Origin: Cubamyces lactineus
Taxonomy: Eukaryota > Basidiomycota > Agaricomycetes > Polyporales > Polyporaceae
Reading direction: 5' to 3'
Assembly: GCA_022376465.1 (NCBI GenBank)
Contig: JACDTU010000002.1
Coordinates: forward strand, 124,001 to 188,000
DNA length: 64,000 nt
Shown one piece after another: positions 11,923-23,368 of the stretch. Position 1 is the first letter of the stretch. Each line of letters opens with the position of its first letter. The translations under genes and the position numbers were made by a program. The notes below the pieces were generated by a model. It worked only from the letters and a program-made list of their open reading frames with translations. It made no database searches and was not told the origin of the DNA.

Positions 11923-14900
11923 ATGTCTTCATCCGACAAGGCATTGCTGCAGTGGTTCAACTCTAAGCTTAACTTTCTGTATAACTACAACAGCGAGCAT
12001 GCGCCAGGGCGCGTGCAAGGCAAAGGTGTGGTCCTCCTGGAGTCACCATCTGTAATCATGAACGTTGAAACGATACTGACTCGCATTTCTTCTAAGGATG
12101 CGATCTCAGCTTGTGCGCAGGGTCTCTTCGCACGTTCAAGAGCTCTGATGGAGCCATTGACGTCGACTTCGACCTTCCCCAAGTGGTGCATTGTCCTCGA
12201 AGCCCCGACAAGTATCAATTCAATATCAATATTCGCCAATTTCGCAGGTATACTCTTGCACGTCGCCCTCTACCACCTGCGCTCACTAGTGACTGCCTTT
12301 ATCACAGCCCCAAGAATTGCATCGACTACACCGCCAGCGTTGCTTTCGAGGTCAGTTATGCGCAGGCACAATACCGCGGCGTTTCCGCAAACATGGCATA
12401 TATAACCATGAATCAACTCGCGTTTCAGTGTGAGTTAACTGCGTAGATACTTATGGAGATCTGCTGATGCGTCTTGCGTCTCATAGCCGCGAAGGTTATC
12501 GACATCTCGTCCTACCCAACGGAACAGAGTGGCTCCCTGGGTGTGAAAACGGCATTGACCCACGCCGTTTTAGAAGAGTATATGCGATGCCTTGATCGAA
12601 GCAACCTCTCTACGCTGATAGCTCAATGTTGCCCTGCTTTCGATAAGGAGGTACCCATCCTACCTACTTCCCCGCCGACGTCTCCGATTCCTGTACCCCA
12701 TCCCACGACGACACCCAGGCCTCGCGAGAAAGACTTCAACTTCTATCTGCGACTACTATGGGACAGCTTTACGACATCGCATGGACGCAAGGACCACCAC
12801 ATCACTGAGATGTCTCTTAGTAAGCACGCTAAGCTGACGTTCAAAGGGCCGCCCACCGTATCCTACTCCCCTGGATCTGACGAGGTCAATTTCCACTTCG
12901 ACGTGAGCCTCATTAGCTTAGAGTGAGTTAGCTTTGCTACTGCGAAGAACCTTTTTTGCTCAGTACTACTGATTCCAGGACGAAGTCCGATTTCTCTGTA
13001 TGCTTCATGGTCGGGAAGTTGGTGCGACACGGGAGTAGGGAAGGATTCACTGCGTACCGTCTCAGCAAAGACGGCAAGGGTACGTCTTCAACCATGTTGT
13101 GATTCGATGCTATATGAGCTGACATACCTTCCGTATCACCAGTGCTGTGCACGAATCCCGGAAGCGTACCTGGCCGTCCTTACGCTATCGTCGCCACCCT
13201 CAGCGACAAGTATATCCCCCACCTCTTGTCATGTGGATTTGACACACTCTACACCTCTCTGACCTGGGAGCGGGTGCATGAATTGATGGAGAGGGAGAAA
13301 CAGCAAGCTGTCTCTGCTGCAGCGGACGGGAGACGTGAACTATACATAGGCAGCCATGCCTTTGTCGCCACCGTCTCCCAGGCGTCGATCAACACGCACG
13401 TCCCAGGGAAGGTGGTGCGTATCGACGGGCAGACCGGAGACCGATTGGAATTCAAGTTTACAACCTCGTACGTCCGCCTGCTGAGCGATAACCAGGCGAT
13501 CCTTTGGGTGCGGGTTGATCCAGTAGCGGCGACACGGTGAGTGGATTATCAGTACCCCTCCTGTACGCACGCTCAACTCAACGGATCCAGACACTCTAGC
13601 GAAGAGGACCCAAGCCATCGACAGAGGGCCTCTGTTTCGTTCCATCTTGCGCTTTGTATGAGTCTACAGACACGGCCATCCTCGGAGGCGTCTGCTGCGG
13701 AACTATCGGTATAGGAGATATATCTCGACACTTCTGGTACGTGGGCTTAGCTATGTTGCTCTCCATGCAATACCCCTCATCTCTCTCCCTCAGACGTTTC
13801 ATTGTTGCCTCAGTATTCAGTCCTGCCTCTCCAGGACGACAGTCAGGCGATTGACGGCAATCTTGTCGTGTCCCTCTGTAAGGACTATGTTTCACAGCTG
13901 GGCCAAGTCAAGCAGAACGTCATCGCATGGGTTCCCGTCCCGAGCGCAAGTCAGGATACCTCTTCACATGCCATGGAGTACAAAATACGCACGGTTTTTC
14001 GTCGTTGCCCTTCCATTACCACTGTCACCAACTTTCTTGAGATGATCACCGGCTTGCAGATGTCGTCGCCTCCCATCCTACTCCTCTATGGCATGGCGGA
14101 CGACAAGGCGGATCTACCTTCTGCAGGTTGGAGCTGGTTCCCCCATACGGACGATTCAGGCAGGCTCTGTATCAGTACTCTGGCGATCACAAGGGACGCG
14201 TTCATCGAAAAGGTGATACTGCCACAGCTGGCTCTCTACAACCAGGTCACTGCCCTTGTCCCAACTGCTCAGCTGGCGTGCGATTATCCTTGTCCTTCAG
14301 CGGTTTACCTTAGGCCTTCGGGCAATGGCTCGAAAGCGACCGCTATGATGTGGACACCGTTGGAGCGTGCGGAGGACCCATTTTCGCAAACATACCTCTT
14401 CCAGGACGTTTACTGCGCGGGAGAGGTCATCACACGTCAAGGGCCGACACGTGAGTTCCTGCGTTGCTACCTGAATTCGTCGATTCTTACTCATATCGCC
14501 CAAATCAGCCGACAACACAGACGTCGGAGTCGCCGATTCTGATCCGCCCTCAAGTGACGTCGTCGCTCAGCATAAGCTCTATACATGTAGGCTCCCTCAT
14601 GTCTCGTCTAGTCGGGCCATTTTGTTGAATCCTTCGAACCAGGTAAAACGGTGAACAAATTGACCATCTCTGACAATTGGGCCGTAACCATGGCAGGAAG
14701 CGTCGAGTTGTACAGCAACGATCCCGCCCGGTGAGTATACATCTCGCCACTCTCCGAATCGATAATGAACAGAAGGCGTCGTCATGTACGAAGGGTTACT
14801 GCACGCCTCACGTGGCGCTGGGACGTCATACATTCCAAGGTGTCCGACGTCGACATCAAGCCCACATCTTTCAAGACACTTCTAGAATCCCTGAAGACGG

Positions 14901-15199
14901 AGCCTTCGCTTGAGGAGAAAGTTACAGCCTCTGGGACACCCTCGGGAGAGCCAAACCCCGCTGCGGCGTCAAACGAGAAGTCTCGTGCTCTGGCGAAGCG
15001 TCTCAGGGACGCGTTCTGCAGCGCAGTACAGAAATCCACCCTCCCGGACCCCCTTTCCGATGTGTTGGACGCGGTCGCTGTTGGGGAAGACTTTGTGCTC
15101 GGAAAAGTCGTCAGACGCAACACCAATGGCGACGTGTTCGTGGATCTCTATTCGAACACCACGCCGAGCAACGGAATCAGTGGAGCCGCCGAGCAGTGA
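11923..15199 (+). pseudogene. tandem paralog B, probably disrupted by an in-frame TAG
   Basis: Same family and exon plan as A and C: exons 11923-12025, 12097-12247, 12308-12429, 12487-12922, 12979-13079, 13143-13536, 13591-13736, 13794-14450, 14509-14586, 14643-14730, 14773-15199 (about 900 codons). The last exon could instead begin at 14797. When exon 7 is ended where A and C end theirs (after LDT), it carries TAG at 13712-13714. An earlier splice donor (for example within 13643-13650) would avoid the stop but lose about 30 residues that A and C keep. Exon 9 (14509-14586, 78 bp, in frame, phase 1 on both sides) has no counterpart in A or C. The rest of the gene is open and well conserved, so this is either a recent pseudogene or a gene with altered splicing. 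Function unknown. Confidence 0.65.
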
Positions 15200-16299
15200 G
15201 CTCGATAATGTAGGGCTTGGCCGGTACGATCGCATTTAAATATTCGCCCGTGCTGGATCCTGACGCCGCGCAGCCTCTGTTCTGATCGCACGCACACGAC
15301 CTGCAACCAAAAACTCTATTCTGAGTCCCCTGCCGCCGCCATTTGTCCATTTCTTACCCTCGCCTCTTCCAATGTACTTGTATTGCAACGTCTGACTGCT
15401 CGTTGATCTCGAAGCTCTTTCCTTACTCGCGTATCTTGTCCTCCGCTCCTTTGTACTCCTCCGAACGTCATGCCTGCTCTCGCCTCGTTTATGCTTGTAC
15501 TTGTAGCCCCGCCCGTTTTGGACATGTTGCTCCGCTCTCTACCTCGTGAATTCGCGTGTATTTGTACCGATGCTCAACCATCCACGTCGCTGGCTACCCA
15601 TTTGCTACCGTTTTGTACCATCAGGTTTCGTTCCTCGTTACGGCCTTGTAACCTCCGGCTGTACGCCCGTGTTATACACTGTGTCTGGTCAACAACCGGC
15701 GAAGGCAGCAGATCAAACTTTCGGCCCTCGAACACATGGCCATCTATATCGTCAAGTTAGTCGTTCTGAGCCCGGAAGTGCAGTTACTATCCACACGGGC
15801 AGAGAATTTTGCAGCCCGGTTCCCTGTGATGGTAATATAGAGCGCGTAGGCAGTCAACGAGTTTACGACGTATGAAATCAGGATCAACGCGGCGATAGGT
15901 CGGTTGAGACCAGCTCCGTCGATGTATGCTCCGCCGCATCTGCGTGCGAGGACGACGTAAGTGCCAAATATCGCGGGCGCATTCCAGTTGAGTGGCTTCT
16001 CGCTGACCGTGTTGCGTGCGGGAACGGGCGCGCCTCGCAAAGAAGTTCGGTTCAAGTGGGCGTGGGATGGACGAGTTCCAGATGACGTGCTGCCTTAACG
16101 CGAGCGGCATAGACGGTTGATCGAAGCCTCGCAAGACCTTCCCGTCGTCTAGAAAACATGCGCGCACGTGAAGCAATGAGGACCATCGTCGAGAAAGTTC
16201 AGCAGATTATAAGACTACTGCCCATGTTCTGAACAATACATCAAATGGTGCGGATGTCATCCTTGCCGGCCCTTGCCATAATAACGCTACAAATTATCT
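15200..16299. other. downstream region of paralog B
   Basis: Positions about 15460-15700 resemble the DNA downstream of paralog C (about 23040-23280), for example GATGCTCAACCATCC here against GATGTTCAACCATCG there, so the duplication reached past the genes. At 15744-16176 the minus strand has a 103-130 codon frame containing a hydrophobic segment (ALILISYVVNSLTAYALYI). It may be a fragment of a membrane protein, but I find no start, splice partner or family. Confidence 0.4.
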
Positions 16300-17246
16300 G
16301 ATGCCTCACACCTCGAGCCCGATGCATTCGGAGGTGATCGGCTCGTCCTGACGAAGGCCTGCTGAGCACAACGGCTCGTTGTTGAACATCGGGCACCGCG
16401 CTGACGCGCCCTCCGACAGCGTCTCATGCAGCCAGTGACAAGCCGTAGTGGTCATCTCTACGCACCACAGGAAGCGCGAGTATCAACTTGAATGAGATGC
16501 GAATGAGGATAGATCCGGCGTGCGCACCCTCCGCTAAAGGGATGTAGTCGGACTCGCAGTGCGGCGTGACATAGTCGTTCTCGCACGTCCACTCATATAC
16601 GCGTACGCGGTCCTTCCCCATAATCTTCCACAGAAGCCTGTTCGGTTCATCAGCACCCAGCTCTATTATGAAGGAAGAGCGACTAAGGAGAATACTGACG
16701 ACTCCCCCGTGCCTTAGTAAGCACCCTTAGAGGGGTGTATGCCCTCACCCATCGACGGCGTTGTTTGCGTGGCGCACGATCAGGAGCGCGCTGCCCTTAA
16801 AGTCTTGACAGCGTGCATAGAGCGTGTTGAGCGAAATGTCATGCTGGTCGAGGCTGTAAAGCAATGTCCAAGATCGAGGTAGACGAGCGCTGCTTGGTGC
16901 TCGCGTAAGCTCTTAGTGCTCGCGTAAGCTCTTAGTGCTCGCGTAAGCCGTCAGCGGCTCACAACGGCCATACGCACATTGGCTTTGTGGGGCGTGGAGG
17001 CCCGGAAAGACGCTCGATATGGACGGAATCGATGACGGAACACTTCAGATGGTAGCGTCTCCTGCCTTCCCCGTCAATGTCATTGAAGTTGTACATGGTT
17101 AACCCGCGAAGATTGCAGAACCTTGAAAGACGAAGTGACACCGTAGTAAAAAGAGGGTAGTCAGCGGGATGTCCTCGGTCATAGTATGACAGAACGCACT
17201 GGCAAGTGGAGCGGAAGAGCGTGCACCTTGTGGGACGCAGGGACAT
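16300..17246 (-). pseudogene. decayed partial copy of OXR1 (TLDc domain)
   Basis: This stretch aligns base for base in long blocks with the intact OXR1 gene at 23374-24105. The TLDc exons correspond to 16300-16880 and the end of OXR1 exon 1 to about 17190-17246. It is not functional: the segment matching GCCCATCCACGCGCCAAAGACGG (23808 onward) has lost about 11 bp, the region between 16880 and 17190 is unrelated or scrambled and contains a 19 bp tandem repeat, and the entire N-terminal part is absent. It lies 3' of paralog B in the same relative position as OXR1 lies 3' of paralog C, which points to duplication of a paralog-plus-OXR1 unit followed by loss of this copy. Confidence 0.85.
16898..16954. 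repeat. 19 bp tandem repeat, three units
   Basis: TGCTCGCGTAAGCTCTTAG occurs at 16898-16916 and 16917-16935, with a third copy at 16936-16954 diverged in its last bases. It sits inside the OXR1 pseudogene where homology to the parent breaks. Confidence 0.85.
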
Positions 17247-19725
17247 GATTATGCCAGTTTTGACAGTGGCGATTGCGGATATAGTGTAATAGTCCGATTA
17301 GCTAGTCGATGGAGATAGGACTGCATTGTGGCTTGCGGAAGGTTGTAGTGCAAGGGTGTGATATGCCTCTCCAGTGAACAGCCCGTACCTGAGGAAGGCT
17401 GAGGAAGGCATGCGGGCACGCCTTAAGATGGTGAGGTGAGATACTGGTTGAATGAAGAGGTACTCCTCGCCTAGAGACCGGTCACCGGAAGCTGCCAACA
17501 TCCAGAGGCGAATTGTCGAACTTGAACTAGAGGCGAGCTGTCAGACTAGCGCCTTCTGGTGGACAAGCCATGTGTTCCAGAGGCGCTGTCACTGTACATT
17601 CATGTGGTTGGTGGCGTTGAACCTACTGAACGGCGGGCTCTGCAAGCACCCCACGTTTCGCCGACGAGCGAAGCGGCTCCTGCGCCGACGCTACAAAGTC
17701 CGGTCATGTTCGCAGGCATGGTGGACATCCGAAGATTCCCTGCATAGCTTGATCTGGCACTGCGACCTAGCCGCTGGACACGTAAGCGCCCCGGCCTTTT
17801 TGTTTTTGTTTGTTGATTTGGAAAAATGTTGTCTAATCCCAAAAAGGATCGTTCAAGTGTTCGCGATGGGTGGACGACTCGTTGCCTCCGTCCGTAGTAC
17901 CGACATCTATGACCCGGTGGGTCGAAAGCCCGCAGCCTCAGAAAGTTTAGGCCTGTGCACATCCTCGCGGCCCAGTACTCCTCGCGCCAGCCTACGCAGA
18001 GTTGTACTGTGAGCCGTGTGCCAGCAAGCACTTCAAGTCCTTATCCAGTGTTAAGTTCGCGCTTCTTTGGAGTCCTCGTCCACACGTTCCTTTACACTCT
18101 ACGCCTTCATGCGGCGGACTCCAGTAGAACTCCACCCGTCGGCGAGTGTCCTTCTCCAGCCACAACTGACACGAGCTGCTGACTGTGTATGCGAGGATCC
18201 AGTAGCGGTCTCAACGCCGACTCCGATTCATTGTCGGCCACGACGTGGATCGTGTCGCAAGCCTGCCGTGTCGTAAATGCCAGGATCATGCCTTCGGCAA
18301 CCATCTCCACAACATAAAAGGTGCCTCTTCCGCACGCGATCCCACGCCGTATCAGTAGCCGTCCCGCACAATATGCGCGGTACGCTGCCACTGTCCGACA
18401 CCTTGACTTTGAGTACATAGACATATCACAGATTAAAGTTGTGACTGCTCGATGGTCGTTGATGGCATCGGTGAGTTGCACTTTGAGTGTTGTATTGATC
18501 CACTCATCCATGTCTTTAAACTCTTTTAGGGCGGTCAATATGCCATCTCAGCCTACTTTCATAGGTGTCCGCTACGCGCCCTCTAGGTCGTACTTCAACG
18601 TGGAGCCGTGCGAATTGTCCTGTGAAAGCATGGCCTGCAAAGTTTACGGCGACCAGCGGTAATGCCTCCGCGTCGGGGCTCGTGCCCATTGAAAAGGCAC
18701 GCCCATGGGTTCGCGAGTGTGTTTGCGCGCGATCCTGTCCGGTTGACTAAGCGCCTTGGCGTAGAGTTACGGTTCCATTCTTTCCGCGCAGCGACTAGCA
18801 CCACTGTGAACGCTTACGATGCACTAAACAACGCCAAGAAACGTGCCCACCAAAACAGGATATCGTATGGTCGGTGAGGGGACTGGATCACTCGCTGGAA
18901 AACGCAGCCCCCAGGGGCTTTGCGTTGAGCGACGACTGACCGGCGCATCTGTCAGAAGCTAGAAGCGGGCTGTCAACAGAATGCCTTGTGGTGGACCAGC
19001 TGCGCTTCATCTCTATACGAGTGTGGTGTATAAGGTTGAGTGGTGTCGACTGTTTACTTGACTAATCCAGGCCGAACATGTACTTCCCTGGAACTGTACG
19101 TAGATTTGCCGCGGGACAACGCCTAGACCCTAGGACGATGGAAGGTCACTACCCGCGGACCACGGAGTGGAACCGTACGCAGTAGTGGTGCGTTCTGTCG
19201 CAGAGTTGTGCTGTGCTCTTAACTTATCAGTGCCGCCAGAAGCTCCGTCGGTCCTTGTCGGTCAGTGGTCAGGTCTTCATGTTGTGGTTGTGAAGATAGA
19301 CTTGGAATTCATCCTATTTTACTGAAGACCACGAACTGCACAATTCTGTACACCTTCGGAACTGCAAAATCTAAGTGCAGGCCGGGCGTCGCAGTCGGGG
19401 GTAGACATCTAGTAAGGAGGGAATATGAAAACCGGCTCTGACTTTGGTCTCTTCGTCAGGGCCGCCGCCAGGCTTGAAGACCTGTTGAGATGCCACCTGA
19501 ATTACCAGTTTCGCGTAAATCACTGACGTCCATCACAGCTCTATCCCCATCATGTCGTTATCACGTCCACCACTGCCCAAAGTAAACGCTGTTACAGGTA
19601 TCCGGTACGGGGACACCATATTATATTCCATCACATGGTGAGCCGCATTGCATTTAACGACTTTTTCACAATAGCTGACGAGATTCGTCCAGCCTGTCGC
19701 AGCGTAGCAGGCGCTTGTTACAGAG
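17247..19725. other. intergenic region before paralog C
   Basis: About 2.5 kb. ORFs of up to 186 codons (17452-18012 plus; 18107-18538 minus) have no recognisable domain. A short motif around CGAGCTGTCAGACTAGCGCC followed by TTCTGGTGGAC (17530-17565) reappears diverged at 18960-18995 and upstream of paralog B, suggesting layered small duplications. No RNA gene or transposon ends seen. Confidence 0.4.
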
Positions 19726-19731
19726 TATAAG
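19726..19731 (+). promoter_or_regulatory. TATA box of paralog C
   Basis: TATAAG 74 bp before the ATG at 19800, in the same position as the TATA elements of paralogs A and B. Confidence 0.55.
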
Positions 19732-19799
19732 AACGTGCCAGGCTGGTGTGTTATGGCCGTACGCCCCACTCAAACTTGGATTGATTCCCCTTGCCTACA

Positions 19800-22700
19800 A
19801 TGTCAGGCCCGAACGAAAACGTACTCGCTCTCCAGTTCGTCGACGCCAAGCTCTCTTGGCTGTACGACAAATCGACCAGTGGAATAGCCAAGGTGTGTCG
19901 CAGCCATCGCTGGTATTGGATCTATCAGTAACGCCGTCCTCCAGGGTATCAATGAAGTGTCGTCTCTCCTCAACCGCGCCATAATAGAGCTACCCTGCGA
20001 AGTCAACCGCTCTTCGACATCACGGTTCGAACTCACCTTCGGGAAGCCACAACTGCGAGCTAGCTCGCGGTCCCCTGAGTCAGCATGTGTCATGCGACTG
20101 TTCATCTTGGAGTTTCGCAGGTCTGTCCGCACTGAATCCCTTTCAGCATTATCATTGATTTGACTGCAAAACCCTGATTTCTGCGTCGTCACAGCCCTGA
20201 GAAATTCAGCGACAAGAAAGCCGACTGTACCATTAGCATTCCATATGAGTCCTTTGACGTGAATCCCGGTCCGAGGACTCGGATAAGGAAACTTAAGCTA
20301 GTTCTGAACTTACAAGGTCTGCCTCGTGCATTATTCACAAGGCCAAGCCTAACTCAGATAACGATTAGAGGCATCCGTAGGCGAAGTACAAATTCGCAAG
20401 AACAGCAGCGATGACAACGGCGAGAACCCCATCACCAACGAAGACTATCAGTTACTGGGGGACATGGTAAAAGCCTATCTCAAGACGTTGCACGAGGCTG
20501 GGCTTCATGCGCTCCTCTCTCATGCCGTTCTGGAAGAACATACTGCTGTTAGTAGCACGATAAATCCTCCCACCATCCCCCCTATCAAGATCGGTGGCAT
20601 CGACGTCCATCTCATCAACAACTATCTGTGGGCGCTGTGGAAAATCCCCAACCATAAGAAGCTGGAAACCTTCGACCACGAGGACTACACATTGACGTTC
20701 AAAGGACCACCTACCATTTCACCTGGGGAGGACGAATGCAAGATCTATCTCGATTTTCGCGATGTGACGGCGAGGAAGGGCAAATCGAGGTAAGTACAGT
20801 GTATGAAACCAGATGTTGAGCGTGATTAACCGTACACATAGTAGCACAAACGTTTCCGTACTCTTTGGTGGCAGGGTACTCGAGTCCCCTCAGGATCAAT
20901 TACAGAGAGAACTACGGATCGACACAAATGCATCGCGTACGTCTAGAGTTTGTTTTGACAACGAGCCAGAGTCAAACTCAGCGTGACTGTTGTCAGTAAC
21001 ATGCAAAAATCCGGATGCTGAACCTGGCGATACATCGAGGCCAATCATCATCGCCGCCCTCAACTCATACATGCAAGTTTTATGGAACTGCGGTTTCGAC
21101 ACCTTGTACTCCTCTTTGCGTTGGAATATCCTTGTCCGGTCGTTGGAGGGCGTGGAGGATGAGGCGGCGCGCCACACAGGATTCACCGAGTCTCACGAGC
21201 CACACATCGCCGACTGGGACTGTGAAATAGTGGTTTCGCAAGCATTGGTCAACGCTCAAGTCTCTTCCATCTCTGACGATGCAGAGGCCGGACCTACCTT
21301 TCAGCTGCCGCAGCGCGAGGAGATACCCGCGCGCCGCGCGAAGTTCAAGATGACACATGTCAAGTTACTTAGTGAGCAAGAGGCGATTTTGTGGCTGCAC
21401 GTCACTTCACTGGCAGTTGTCGGAGATGGGTCAGTTCGCACTGGTCTTCGCTGCCTTTACCTGCTCTCAGATTGATCGCACCAGATCCTATGCCCGTGCG
21501 GACGAGAATATTGTCCAGCAACGGGTCAAATGGGAGAACATCCGTCTGGCATTCAAGGTCACGCTCAAGCTTCAAGCTCCCGTTGAACATGGCGACAACG
21601 AGTCCGCGCTGTGGGATTTGTGTCTTGACACTGCTAGTAGGTCACAACGAAGCATTCCAACTCAATCTCGCTGAGCTTTCCTCGCCGCTAGCTGCAGACT
21701 TTGATCTTCAGTCCTCCGTCCTGTCCTTCGTGGATGATGACGTCAAGATGAAGTTCGACGGTCTACTACAATGCATCACGAACGACTACTTTCCGTTTAT
21801 GGAGAGGCAGAGGCTGCACGTCCTGGTGCAGATTCCCATCATAGGTACCGCTACCAAGTTGCCATTCATGCTGTCTTTCCCAGTTGGCAATCATGAAGGC
21901 GACACCGGGAGAGGAATGTCATCGCAGATCTATGCCATCCGCATTGTCTGGCTGTTATCGAAGGCAACACGTCTAGCTGATACCCCCTGGGCCACTGCGT
22001 TTCTCCGCTCCAGTGATTGCCGCTGCTATTTCGGTCCTATAACTATCGCGAGGCCCGCGTTCTTCAGCCATATCCTTCTTCCTCAGCTCGCGCACCTCAA
22101 CGATCTCATTGCTTATTCTCTCGTGAAGAGCCCATCGGCCCCGGCGTCCGGCGACCCTTTGCATGGAATCAAGATAGGCGAATGGTCAACTTCTCCTGTG
22201 AAATATGAAACAACTGCGGTGAGGAGCACGAGCATTCAGATCAGAGGCAATATCATCGGACAACCGGAGACGACAGAATGTAAGTTGTTGCGTGGTTCGT
22301 TGAATACTACGTAGAGATGGAGATGACGCCCATCGTATCATAGGCAAGATTCGCGCCACCATCATCGAAGTCGAGCACCACGCCGTCGACATGGGCTTGG
22401 ACTTGAAGATCGTCTACGAAGGCGGCCAACCCAAGTCAGCATGCTTCTACCTCCAAATCCAACAATCAATCCTGATGACGTGAGTGTTACAGGGATGGCT
22501 TGACGCTCGAGCGGACGCTGCACGTTTTTCAAGTCGCGCAAAACGATGTTGTCTTCTACGAGTTGTCAGAATCGGTCACTCACAAAAGCGACGGGCTAGA
22601 GAAGGAGATCGACGACATACTCAGTGCCCGCGGTCGCTCGCCCATCGTAAACCTGCAGGCTGACATCGAGTCGGTGAAGCTCGACGCCAACGGGAACTTT

Positions 22701-22850
22701 GTGATCACACCTCGTCGAGGCCCCTTAAAGGACACCGACCCTAGTGCGTCTTTGGCTCGCGGGGAGAACGCCAGGTCTCCACGCGGGAGTGGTATGAACA
22801 GTGCGGCCAAAGCATCGGTCGGTAATGGTGGGCTGTTGGTCCCGAAGTGA
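19800..22850 (+). CDS. tandem paralog C, unrecognised basidiomycete protein
   Basis: Ten exons: 19800-19892, 19945-20120, 20195-20316, 20369-20789, 20842-20936, 20997-21429, 21485-21636, 21692-22279, 22344-22434, 22493-22850; 842 residues, uninterrupted. It shares the intron plan and landmarks of A and B: ALQFVDAKLSWLYD at the start, SSLLNRA (exon 2), FKGPPTIS (exon 4), FGGRVLES (exon 5), CGFDTLYSSLRW (exon 6), LCLDTA at the end of exon 7, FFSHILLPQLAHLND (exon 8). It is the most diverged copy: the proline-rich linker is shorter and the C-terminal LRD..CSAVQ..LPDPLS block is replaced by an ITPRRGPLKD-type tail. It lies tail to tail with OXR1. Function unknown; I see no enzyme motif, signal peptide or transmembrane helix. 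Confidence 0.75.
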
Positions 22851-23368
22851 AATTCAACAACTCGGTACGTTCGTGCCTGCCAGTGTTTCTTTCTCTGACA
22901 GGCGTTCCTTACCTTTCCCCGCAGATAGTCGGATGGATTATCGCTAACTCGGATAGACTCGTATCACTGCGATCTTCAACAATCTCTTGCATCATGGACC
23001 CGTTCAGTATATATGGATTGCCACGTCTGTACCCCTTTGCTCCGGTCCTCCATGTTGTCAAAGCCAGAAAATCATGCCCATCATGCTCCTCTTCTCGTCA
23101 TAGAAGTTCAGCTATCATGCCGTCCCAGTCTTCTTGCTACCTTGGCCCGTCTGTACAGTTCCCCCCGTCTTGCGTACTCATGTATATCATGCCGATGTTC
23201 AACCATCGTACCCTTTCCATGCGCCCGGCTCTTCCTTGTTTACGATCGTCAATGTAACAACACCGGTGGTTTATCCGCAAACAATGCTGCCTACGCTATG
23301 TGCCACACTGATACACCGGATAGCGAAAACTTCCCCTTAGCAGTCGGCTGTCACAAGGACGCTACGGC
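22851..23368. other. 3' region shared by convergent paralog C and OXR1
   Basis: About 520 bp between two converging stop codons, presumably both 3' UTRs and terminators. ORFs here (for example 23013-23519) are shadows of OXR1 or of UTR sequence. It resembles the DNA downstream of paralog B. Confidence 0.5.

Noticed and set aside
15744..16176. Hydrophobic minus-strand frames as a membrane protein gene
   Set aside because: One helix-like segment only, no family signature, and neighbouring exons could not be joined.
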